From NCBI GenBank assembly GCA_003135495.1, contig PLBX01000026.1:1170-8019 (forward strand): 6,850 nt of DNA. The letters run 5' to 3'. Shown piece after piece: positions 1-5,199 of the stretch. Under the pieces are notes generated by a model. It saw only the letters and a list, made by a program, of their open reading frames with translations. It ran no database searches and had not been told where the DNA came from. Source of the DNA: Acidobacteriaceae bacterium. Lineage in GTDB: Bacteria; Acidobacteriota; Terriglobia; Terriglobales; Acidobacteriaceae. A program made the translations under genes and the position numbers. Within the stretch, counting starts at the first letter, position 1. The number at the start of each line of letters is the position of its first letter.

Positions 1-235
1 CCATGTCGCAGAACTCGCGCATGGCGAAAACGAGTTCTGTTGTGACGGCATGCTCCTGCCAGTTCGAGCAAATCTGGAAGGTTTCATACTCGTTCTCAAC
101 ACCTTGCCCCTTGTGCCGCTCGGCTTCGTGCAGGCTGAAGGTCACTCCCACGTTCCGGCTCATGATGTTCCCTTTGCTGTCGACGAAAAGGGACGTGAGC
201 ACATACGCATTGATGAAGTTGGAGTCGCCCATCAT
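1..235 (-). CDS. Unknown protein, N-terminal 78 residues (runs off the left edge)
   Basis: A reading frame stays open from ATG 235-233 to the window edge, giving 78 residues that begin MMGDSNFINAYVLTSLF. Its start overlaps the stop of the upstream membrane-protein gene (ATGA, 235-232). An AGGAGG Shine-Dalgarno lies at 242-237. That spacing suits the second ATG (232-230) better than the first, so either may be used. The visible part is soluble-looking, with no signal peptide and no long hydrophobic run. Polar and charged residues dominate (HEAERHKGQGVENEYETF). I do not recognise the family. It is third in a minus-strand operon after a nuclease-like coiled-coil protein and a membrane protein, so it probably works with them. 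The frame is well supported by the overlap and ribosome site; the function is unknown. Confidence 0.72.
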   Translation of the reverse strand, partial: MMGDSNFINAYVLTSLFVDSKGNIMSRNVGVTFSLHEAERHKGQGVENEYETFQICSNWQEHAVTTELVFAMREFCDM

Positions 236-837
236 CCCTCCTCTTGCCAGCAGTGCGCGTCCTTAGTGCGGAGGTTTTTCGCATATAGAGAAGCCGCCCG
301 CAATTGGTCTTGCAGGTCAGGGTCATTTTTCGCTCGGGTGATGAAGTACCCCTGCTTCCTGCTTCGCATCCAGCGACTAAGCCAGAGCAGAATAACCGGG
401 GCAAAGTTCGCGAACGGCAAAATCGTGAACCACAGCATATCCCTGTATGGGTTGCCGGGGCGAAAGTTGAAAACGACTAGGAACGTGATCTCAAAGAACA
501 AGGAACCGAACAGTCCGGCGAACATGTAAACAGCCGCCTTGGTGACGGTGTGTAGCATGCCGCCCTCGCTCTCACGCCAAGTTGCTAGCCGACCTTCCCG
601 GCGTGCTCTGCGGACTGTCTGCCAGTGGCACGAGACCAGCATCCAGAACGCACACGATAGCGGGCCGAGCCAGAAGTAAAGCTGTGCCAACCCGGAGAAG
701 TCGTCTTGCGGATTCGCGGCAATGCAGAAAAGCGGAATCACGTAAAGCAACGGACCCAGCACCATGATAGGCACCAGCACGATGTTCAGCACGATCAGTC
801 CGACCAGACTTCTTGCGATGCCTTTTAGGAATTCCAT
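232..837 (-). CDS. Multi-pass inner-membrane protein of unknown function
   Basis: The 201-residue product has about four hydrophobic segments: roughly residues 10-40 (possibly two helices in a hairpin), 51-69, 99-125 and 134-156. Basic stretches lie between them, such as the run around residues 72-87 (HWQTVRRARREGR) and WMRSRKQ near 156-162, which suggest cytoplasmic loops. The C-terminus is charged and ends in KDAHCWQEEG. A very strong GGAGGAGG ribosome site sits just upstream of ATG 837-835. The gene follows the DUF2130-like gene by about 36 bases and overlaps the next gene by ATGA, so it is in the middle of an operon. I recognise no transporter or enzyme motif. It could be a membrane partner or anchor of the upstream nuclease-like protein, but that is inference from position only. 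Confidence 0.82.
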   Translation of the reverse strand: MEFLKGIARSLVGLIVLNIVLVPIMVLGPLLYVIPLFCIAANPQDDFSGLAQLYFWLGPLSCAFWMLVSCHWQTVRRARREGRLATWRESEGGMLHTVTKAAVYMFAGLFGSLFFEITFLVVFNFRPGNPYRDMLWFTILPFANFAPVILLWLSRWMRSRKQGYFITRAKNDPDLQDQLRAASLYAKNLRTKDAHCWQEEG

Positions 838-873
838 TCTCCTCCTCCAATGCGTGCCCTTTTACTGACTGGA

Positions 874-1872
874 CTACGCGCCGAGCGTTTGCGGGATACC
901 GCCATTTCGCTCCGCCTTCGGAGCGACCTTTGGGCTGGCAGCGGTGTCACAAAGCGCCTGCAAGCGACTCCGATACTTCGCAGTCAGATCGGACACGGCG
1001 TCGATTGCCTTCGCCGCCTTCTTTAACTCTTTCTCGATTTCGTCCAGATCAATGAACGTGCGACGGACTTCCTCCGCCAGCGAGGAGTTCCGCTGGAGAA
1101 AGTCGGGACCCTCGGTTCTCATACGCTCGAAGACGGGTTTGAGCACTTCTAGGTCTCGCGGCAGCCAGTGCCGGGTCGTGCGCAGAACCCAGATGCCGTC
1201 CTCCTGACCCCAGCGTCGTTCCCGGTCTAGCTGACGAAGCTGGCTCTCTTCCCTTGCCACAATCACTCCGACCATACTGCGACGTTCCTTGACGTCGCGG
1301 ACAAGCTTCCTTATGTCGCCCTCGGTGACCGTCGCCTTGTCCTTATTGTCCACGAGAATGCACGGCTCCAGCGGAGCGCCGCTCGGATCGCGATATGCCA
1401 AGACGTAGTCGCCGTTCTTCGGCAACTTCTCGCTGACTGCGATGCCCACCCATGTCCGCGCTTCTTCCTCGAAGCTGATCTCCTCCAGTTTTCCCCGTCG
1501 AGCCGCCTTGGACATTTCACCTTCGAGTTGTTGGTTCCGCTCGCGAAGCTGCGCGACTTCACGCAGGCAATCTTCGACCCGGCGGATGAGGTTGTCCCTG
1601 TCGGACTGAGCGGAGTGCAGTTCATCCTTGTGTCGCTCCTTGATCTCGGCTGTCCGCTTTGCCAGCTCGATGTCGAAGCGAGACCATACGCCTTGTTGGT
1701 CGTGATTGTGCTTTTGCGTGAGCAGTCGGAACGCTTCCTCGGCGGAAAGCTGTGCAACGCGAGCGAAGTCCCTTACTCCAAGGCGATCCAAAATCTCCGT
1801 GCGCTTCAGTTTCCCCGCGCCGCAACACAGCGGGCACTCGATGGCGTCATTTATTTCGCCGCTTTGCCTCAT
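874..1872 (-). CDS. Coiled-coil protein with DUF2130-like PD-(D/E)XK nuclease domain
   Basis: With start ATG 1872-1870 the product has 332 residues. Near the N-terminus is a zinc-ribbon-like CPLCCGAGKL (residues 13-22). A charged, heptad-rich coiled coil follows at about 62-128. The next domain, about 129-250, matches the layout of DUF2130: KLEEISFEEEA, then GDYVLAYRD (D155), then ILVDNKDK with D175-x-K177 as the DXK signature, then VGVIVAR and the hallmark DGIWVL (225-230). A second helical segment (262-310) and a low-complexity tail follow. The DXK and upstream Asp suggest a metal-dependent nuclease fold, although activity is not shown. A longer in-frame start at 1965 would add an Arg-rich stretch read through the intergenic inverted repeat, so I prefer 1872, which also gives an ATGA junction with an upstream frame. 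It heads a minus-strand operon with a membrane protein. RmuC-like roles are an alternative. Confidence 0.85.
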   Translation of the reverse strand: MRQSGEINDAIECPLCCGAGKLKRTEILDRLGVRDFARVAQLSAEEAFRLLTQKHNHDQQGVWSRFDIELAKRTAEIKERHKDELHSAQSDRDNLIRRVEDCLREVAQLRERNQQLEGEMSKAARRGKLEEISFEEEARTWVGIAVSEKLPKNGDYVLAYRDPSGAPLEPCILVDNKDKATVTEGDIRKLVRDVKERRSMVGVIVAREESQLRQLDRERRWGQEDGIWVLRTTRHWLPRDLEVLKPVFERMRTEGPDFLQRNSSLAEEVRRTFIDLDEIEKELKKAAKAIDAVSDLTAKYRSRLQALCDTAASPKVAPKAERNGGIPQTLGA

Positions 1873-1949
1873 GTGTCTAGGTATACGGGCACTTCGGATA
1901 ATTCGTCTGGTTTTGGGCGCAAATCTTCGGTAACACGCACTTTGCTTTC
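1869..1949 (-). pseudogene. Possible 3' remnant of a gene formerly upstream of the DUF2130-like gene
   Basis: In the third codon frame of the minus strand a protein-like tail reads KVRVTEDLRPK and then PDELSEVPVYLDT, with its stop TGA (1871-1869) overlapping the ATG of the DUF2130-like gene as ATGA. That ATG has no visible Shine-Dalgarno, so coupling to an upstream gene would explain how it is translated. No convincing start codon or body is found upstream, where the opposite strand carries the recombinase operon. The reading is that an older upstream gene lost its 5' part when the recombinase module arrived. It could equally be a chance open frame. Confidence 0.3.
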
Positions 1950-1984
1950 TGGACGATTTTTCCAAAACGCCCGTATACCAAGAC
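1875..1984. repeat. Long imperfect inverted repeat between divergent operons
   Basis: Arms at 1875-1910 and 1949-1984 match at 28 of 36 positions when one is reverse-complemented. The outer part is nearly perfect: GTCT[A/T]GGTATACGGGC, with one mismatch in 16. The inner parts share TT-GGA-AA-TCGTC. The 38-base centre (1911-1948) is not repeated. Each arm contains the palindrome GTATAC. The repeat lies just before the serine recombinase operon and abuts the start of the divergent DUF2130-like gene. Plausible roles are a recombinase binding or crossover region, or a divergent operator. A transcribed hairpin is less likely because of the wide spacing. Confidence 0.75.
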
Positions 1985-2037
1985 TAGAGGGACTGAACCT
2001 GACGATCCGGCAACTCATCGAGGAGCAGCGGAGGCGC

Positions 2038-2295
2038 ATGAACTCTGCGAATCCTGCGGAGCGACTTGCGGCGGTTCTCCTCATCCGGGGCGAGCTGACA
2101 AAGCAACTCGACAAGCTGGATGACCACGAGATCAGTCAACTACTTGACGATGAGGTCGGGGCAAAGTTGAACCTTTTCGATCCGGAGTCAACGGTTTGCG
2201 ATGCGGCTGTGACCCGGCTGCGCCGACGCACTAACGACGCAAACGCAATCTGGCTCCATCGAAGGGCTAACGACAAGGGGGACTTTACGCGATGA
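2038..2295 (+). CDS. Small helical protein coupled to the serine recombinase
   Basis: An 85-residue product is predicted from ATG 2038, with GGAGG at 2030-2034. It begins MNSANPAERLAAVLLIRGEL and is predicted almost wholly helical, with an acidic middle (KLDDHEISQLLDDEVGAKL, residues 26-44) and a basic C-terminus (RLRRRTNDANAIWLHRR, 60-76). The open frame continues upstream through LTIRQLIEEQRRR, so a rare CTG start at 1993 or 1999, behind GAGGG at 1987-1991, is possible. Its stop overlaps the recombinase start as ATGA (2292-2295), so the two are almost certainly co-translated. I recognise no family. A DNA-binding accessory or directionality factor would fit the basic tail and context, but this is inference. 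Confidence 0.6.
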   Translation: MNSANPAERLAAVLLIRGELTKQLDKLDDHEISQLLDDEVGAKLNLFDPESTVCDAAVTRLRRRTNDANAIWLHRRANDKGDFTR

Positions 2296-2957
2296 AACAA
2301 GCCGCCATCTATGTGCGAGTGAGCACCGCTGACCAGCATGTCGAGTCGCAGCTTTACGATCTGCGCGAGCTTGCGGCACAGCGCGGGCTGGAGGTCGTGC
2401 AAGAGTATCGAGACAGTGGAGTCTCAGGGAAGAGAGCGAGACGCCCCGGTCTCGACGCACTCATCGCGGATGCGCGGCGGAAGAAATTCTCTGTCGTGCT
2501 CGTTGCCGCGTTCGACCGGGTCGCGAGAAGCGTCAAGCACTTCCTGCAAGTCATGGACGAGTTCGACAGTCTGGGCGTCGTTTTCATCTCCCGTCGAGAA
2601 AACATAGATACCAGCGGTCCGATGGGACGGTTGTTTTTGACCCTGATCGGATCAATCGCCGAACTCGAATCGGACTTGATTCGAGACCGTGTCAAGGCCG
2701 GAATGCGGATGGCCAGACTTTCCGGCGTCCGAATCGGACGCGCCCCAATGAACGTCGATAGGGCAGCCATCGTTCGCGACCGCCTCAGCGGAATGAGCCT
2801 GACGGCTGTTGCCAAGAAGTGGGGGATTTCCCGCAGCTTTGTTTGCAAACTGGTTAACCGGGCGAGTGCTGGTGACGAAGGGTCTGTACCGACGCAAACC
2901 CAAGTTGCTGATTTAGCTGTCGTTCAGCAGTCGAGTCAAGCCGAGGCTCGCTGGTGA
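2292..2957 (+). CDS. Small serine recombinase (resolvase/invertase family) with C-terminal helix-turn-helix
   Basis: The 221-residue product has the complete resolvase/invertase catalytic domain. It opens with AAIYVRVST (R9 and nucleophile S11), then DSGVSGK (41-47), VAAFDRVARS (D75, R76, R79), the NIDTSGPMGRLF segment (104-115) and the ELESDLIRDRVKAGM start of the long E helix (124-138). A C-terminal helix-turn-helix follows at about 156-192 (LTAVAKKWGISRSFVCKLVNRA). A further tail of about 30 residues is Gln/Ala-rich and looks unstructured. The length is somewhat above Tn3-type resolvases (about 185) and far below large serine integrases. Such enzymes cut and rejoin two sites through a Ser-DNA link to resolve, invert or move DNA. 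It overlaps the upstream small gene by four bases. The inverted repeat at 1875-1984 is the obvious candidate site. Confidence 0.96.
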   Translation: MKQAAIYVRVSTADQHVESQLYDLRELAAQRGLEVVQEYRDSGVSGKRARRPGLDALIADARRKKFSVVLVAAFDRVARSVKHFLQVMDEFDSLGVVFISRRENIDTSGPMGRLFLTLIGSIAELESDLIRDRVKAGMRMARLSGVRIGRAPMNVDRAAIVRDRLSGMSLTAVAKKWGISRSFVCKLVNRASAGDEGSVPTQTQVADLAVVQQSSQAEARW

Positions 2958-2978
2958 CGAACTTATACGTTCGTCACC
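2953..2978. repeat. Perfect 10-bp hairpin over the recombinase stop codon
   Basis: GGTGACGAAC (2953-2962) and GTTCGTCACC (2969-2978) form an uninterrupted 10-bp stem with the six-base loop TTATAC. The recombinase TGA (2955-2957) lies in the left arm. No T-run follows (the next bases are TAATGAAC), so it is not a standard intrinsic terminator. A copy of the left arm, GCTGGTGACGAA, occurs 82 bases upstream at 2868-2879 and could pair with the same right arm. It may act as an RNA processing or attenuation element, or as a protein-binding dyad. Confidence 0.7.
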
Positions 2979-2999
2979 TAATGAACTCAAGGAGAATAG

Positions 3000-3122
3000 A
3001 TGAGTGAGATCGAGATGAGGGAGCACAGCTCGTATTCGTCGAGCTTGAAAACCAGTGGGACGATGAGCGGAACCGCAACTTCGCCCTCATGCGAGAGCTT
3101 GAGACTGCCGAAACTCGGCTAG
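3000..3122 (+). CDS. Short ORF with good ribosome site; likely the displaced start of the next gene
   Basis: ATG 3000 has an ideal AAGGAG at 2989-2994, five bases away. The frame runs only 40 residues (MSEIEMREHSSYSSSLKTSG...) and is Ser-rich and unlike a folded protein. From about 3008 the frame that carries the 63-residue protein downstream reads as good coding sequence (DEGAQLVFVELENQWDDER). The simplest reading is that MSEIE is the true N-terminus and that a one-base indel, in the region before 3089, threw the frame. Treat this as a translated remnant, not a separate gene. Confidence 0.35.
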   Translation: MSEIEMREHSSYSSSLKTSGTMSGTATSPSCESLRLPKLG

Positions 3123-3280
3123 TAGAAACGTTCATGGACGAGTGGCAGGATCGTGGCGGCGACCTGAAGATGATGAGATTCGCCTATTCACATTTCCGTA
3201 AGCGGCTGCTGTGGGCAGCAGGCAAGCGGAAGAAGGATCGTCCTTACTTGGGTCTCTCAGGATTTCCAACCAGACGATGA
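3089..3280 (+). CDS. Small charged protein, apparently 5'-frameshifted
   Basis: From ATG 3089 a 63-residue helical, highly charged protein is encoded (MRELETAETRLVETFMDEWQ at the start, HFRKRLLWAAGKRKKDR later). Protein-like sequence continues upstream in the same frame for 27 codons (DRDEGAQLVFVELENQWDDE...), back to an in-frame TGA at 3005-3007, with no ATG, GTG or TTG between. The native start is therefore probably ATG 3000, one frame off, behind an AAGGAG site. Alternatively ATG 2981 is in frame but blocked by the TGA and lacks a ribosome site. The gene may be inactive, internally initiated or recoded. It is followed after 23 bases, or with ATGA overlap at 3277, by the next small gene. 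No family is recognised. Confidence 0.5.
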   Translation: MRELETAETRLVETFMDEWQDRGGDLKMMRFAYSHFRKRLLWAAGKRKKDRPYLGLSGFPTRR

Positions 3281-3303
3281 CTACTGGAGGCAGGGGAGTC
3301 TTT

Positions 3304-3474
3304 ATGCAACAGTCGCGAAACGACGAAGTGGTCGGCAAGATTTTCGTCGCCCTCCGTCAGGACATGCGGCGGTGTTTGATCTGTGACGGCGTGTTCACGA
3401 CGCAAGGCGCCGCCGAGCACGCCGGAACGGTGTGCCATCCATCAAAGGGAGATTCCGACCATGCAGATCGGTGA
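3304..3474 (+). CDS. Small zinc-finger-like protein (CxxC...H...CH)
   Basis: A 56-residue product starts at ATG 3304 behind GGGGAG (3293-3298, five bases away). It has a short helical N-terminus (MQQSRNDEVVGKIFVALRQD) and then CLICDGVFTTQGAAEHAGTV followed by CH. C24, C27, H40, C44 and H45 are placed to hold one zinc ion in a compact finger. The tail is polar. An alternative in-frame ATG at 3277 overlaps the stop of the previous gene as ATGA and would add nine residues, but the ribosome site favours 3304. The last 14 bases overlap the start of the next gene, so these genes are co-transcribed. The motif resembles small hypothetical proteins I associate with Acidobacteriota; the function is unknown. 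Confidence 0.72.
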   Translation: MQQSRNDEVVGKIFVALRQDMRRCLICDGVFTTQGAAEHAGTVCHPSKGDSDHADR

Positions 3475-3598
3475 ACCACTTCGGACTATTGTCGTCGAGC
3501 CGCTGGAACTTCCAGTCAACGATCCGCAGACGCGTCCTGAGCCTGAGCCAGCGCCTCAGCCAAAACCGGAGCCTGAGCAGGTGCCAGCCAATCGATGA
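3461..3598 (+). CDS. 45-residue Pro/Glu-rich peptide
   Basis: ATG 3461 follows AAAGGGAGA (3444-3452). The product starts MQIGEPLRTIVVEPLELPVN and then becomes a Pro-Glu low-complexity tail (PEPEPAPQPKPEPEQVP). The N-terminal 19 residues look like a short conserved beta-type motif, with VEPLE repeated in sense as EPLR/EPLE; the rest is likely extended and unstructured. It overlaps the zinc-finger-like gene by 14 bases and its stop overlaps the next gene as ATGA (3595-3598). Such tight packing supports real translation despite the small size. I have a recollection of near-identical peptides in Acidobacteriota genomes, but no role is known to me. It could be a linker-type adaptor for the protein encoded next. 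Confidence 0.68.
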   Translation: MQIGEPLRTIVVEPLELPVNDPQTRPEPEPAPQPKPEPEQVPANR

Positions 3599-4356
3599 GA
3601 GTGCCGGACTACATTTCGCCCATTGTCGGCTACCGTGTTTGGACATGGGACACCAAGGGGCTCAAGTCGCTCTGCGGGGAGCGGTGGCATCCCGGCCAGT
3701 CGCTGGCAGCGAGATGCAGGGCTTCTGCTGTCGTCGCACCCACGGTTGGTCGCGTCGAGGCTGTGCATGATGCCCACGAGCCTCCGCAAACCAACTGCAC
3801 CTGCGGCGTCTACGCGGCGAAGAACCTTGAGCACTTGCGCCACTTAGGATACGAGGGGCGCGGTATCCCCGGCGAGGTCTACCTATGGGGCACGGTCGTG
3901 GAGCACGAGCTAGGATGGCGTGCGCAGTTCGCATACCCCAAGAGCCTCGTCTTACGGCCCGACGCGATTCCCTCCGGCACGAAGGAAATGGAGTCCCGCC
4001 TGAAGACCCTCGCAGCGTATGACGTTGACATTGTCATCGGCGGCGACGGGCAGCACATCCCCCTCTGCCGCAGGGGCTCGGGCTTCGACGCCGCAGGGCT
4101 GGACTATCTGATCGGGAAGCGCACGGAGTACTACGACCGACGCCAACGAGACAGAATTCTAAAGAAGGGCGACCGCGTGGCGATTCTCGGGCGCGGGATC
4201 GCTGTGGTCGAGCAGGTTGACCGGAAAGAAGTCCGCGCCGTGCTGTGGAGCAAGAATGTGGTCAGGATTTCTCGCAAAAAAATCGTTTGGGACGAAGGCA
4301 ACGCAAGATGGGAGACCGACGCTCAATCCCATGAGCATCCAAGAGCTACGATCTAG
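3595..4356 (+). CDS. Two-part protein of unknown function (NCTCG/GWRA domain plus C-terminal SH3/KOW-like segment)
   Basis: The 253-residue product overlaps the Pro/Glu-rich gene by ATGA, which fixes the start. Residues about 10-120 form one domain with GYRVWTW (12-18), HEPPQTNCTCGVYA (61-74, C68 and C70) and GEVYLWGTVVEHELGWRAQF (93-112), ending in AYPKSL. Proteins with this YRVW...CxCGxYA...GWRA-x-AYP pattern occur in actinobacterial and acidobacterial genomes without known function, as far as I recall. Residues 130-190 are mixed helix and strand, rich in Arg/Tyr (YYDRRQRDR). Residues 191-231 (KKGDRVAILGRGIAVVEQVD...) look like a small beta-barrel of SH3 or KOW type, often used to bind nucleic acid or protein. 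There is no membrane segment. It ends the small-gene run; the next gene starts about 33 bases on. Confidence 0.8.
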   Translation: MRVPDYISPIVGYRVWTWDTKGLKSLCGERWHPGQSLAARCRASAVVAPTVGRVEAVHDAHEPPQTNCTCGVYAAKNLEHLRHLGYEGRGIPGEVYLWGTVVEHELGWRAQFAYPKSLVLRPDAIPSGTKEMESRLKTLAAYDVDIVIGGDGQHIPLCRRGSGFDAAGLDYLIGKRTEYYDRRQRDRILKKGDRVAILGRGIAVVEQVDRKEVRAVLWSKNVVRISRKKIVWDEGNARWETDAQSHEHPRATI

Positions 4357-4389
4357 GGGGATTACTTCGACTTGGCTAGAATAGAGTTC

Positions 4390-5175
4390 ATGGCTCAGTC
4401 GAATGTTGAGGGTACTTGCGCTCTGTGCTTGAAACATCGAAAACTGTGCAAGAGCCACTATCTCGGTCGTGTGCTTCACACCTTGAGCAGCGATCCGGAC
4501 AATCACCCTGTGGTGATGACCCCCAAGCTCATCAAAGCGACGCCGAGGCAACTATGGGCACATTTGCTTTGCGAAGACTGCGAAGCATTGCTCAATGAGC
4601 GTGGTGAGAAACCTGTTCAGGCGTTGTTCAATGGTGCGTCTACATTTACTCTTCTCAATCGCATGAACGTTGCGTTAGCCGCTCATTCCGAGAAATCGTA
4701 CGAATCCTATTCTGGGTCTGCGATGGGGATTGAGACAGAGCCGCTTGCCTACTACGCTCTCAGCATTTTGTGGAAGGGTTCAGTTCACAAGTGGACGACG
4801 TTAGATGGACAAGAGAGTTCAATTGACATTGGGAAATACCAAGAGCCGATACGGAAATACCTCCATGGAGAAGCAGGTTTCCCAGACGGTGTCTATGTGA
4901 ACGTGTCCGCCTGCACTGACGTCGGGTCGCAGGGAATGACATACGCGCCGTCACTCCTCGCGAATACACCGTTTCCCATGTATTCCCTTTTGGTAAGGGG
5001 GATTTGGTTTCACATAATTACAACGGATACGCCGCCGTCCGGTCTTGATGACCTTTGCTGTGTTCGCTCAGCGAGGAATCTGCTCTTCAAAGCAGACTGT
5101 TCCAAGCCGTTCCTCGAGTCGGCACGGTCGTTCCACGAAACAGCAACCGTTTCTCCTGAACTGAAGAAGGGATAA
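4390..5175 (+). CDS. HNH/treble-clef-like zinc protein, putative nuclease
   Basis: The 261-residue product opens with C10-x2-C13, then L19-C-K-S22-H23-Y-L, and later LLCEDCEALLN (C61, C64, E65) followed by GE. This order, CxxC, then L..SH, then LLCxxCE, is typical of a broad family of HNH-like proteins in which two CxxC knuckles bind zinc and the SH histidine sits at the would-be active site. The usual SHIIP is SHYLG here, so activity is uncertain. The segment YYALSILWKGS (121-131) also fits this family. The remaining C-terminal half is mixed alpha/beta with no recognised motif. An in-frame TTG at 4372 behind GGGGGA (4356-4361) is a rival start; ATG 4390 has only weak Shine-Dalgarno. It is followed after 24 bases by a helical partner gene, forming a likely two-gene unit. 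Confidence 0.75.
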   Translation: MAQSNVEGTCALCLKHRKLCKSHYLGRVLHTLSSDPDNHPVVMTPKLIKATPRQLWAHLLCEDCEALLNERGEKPVQALFNGASTFTLLNRMNVALAAHSEKSYESYSGSAMGIETEPLAYYALSILWKGSVHKWTTLDGQESSIDIGKYQEPIRKYLHGEAGFPDGVYVNVSACTDVGSQGMTYAPSLLANTPFPMYSLLVRGIWFHIITTDTPPSGLDDLCCVRSARNLLFKADCSKPFLESARSFHETATVSPELKKG

Positions 5176-5199
5176 TTTTGTCGAAGTGAGGATGGAAGC

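Noticed and set aside
1311..1757. 148-residue minus-strand frame inside the DUF2130-like gene
   Set aside because: It is an Arg/Ser-rich shadow frame of a well-supported gene on the same strand.
1873..1965. N-terminal extension of the DUF2130-like protein to an ATG at 1965
   Set aside because: It is Arg/Ser-rich, unlike the rest of the protein, and runs through the inverted repeat; the family-like sequence begins after the ATG at 1872.
1528..2037. Long plus-strand open frame upstream of the 85-residue protein
   Set aside because: Most of it is antisense to the DUF2130-like gene and its product is not family-like; only the part from about 1993 onward looks real.
2354..2848. 164-residue antisense frame within the recombinase gene
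   Set aside because: It is a Ser/Arg-rich shadow of the clearly recognised recombinase and has no family resemblance.
2953..2978. Intrinsic terminator after the recombinase
   Set aside because: The stem is strong but no T-run follows on either side, and genes continue closely downstream with good ribosome sites.
1880..4356. An insertion sequence or IS607-type element around the recombinase
   Set aside because: There is no TnpB or transposase, and the recombinase has its DNA-binding domain at the C-terminus, unlike IS607 TnpA; no terminal repeats or target duplications were found.
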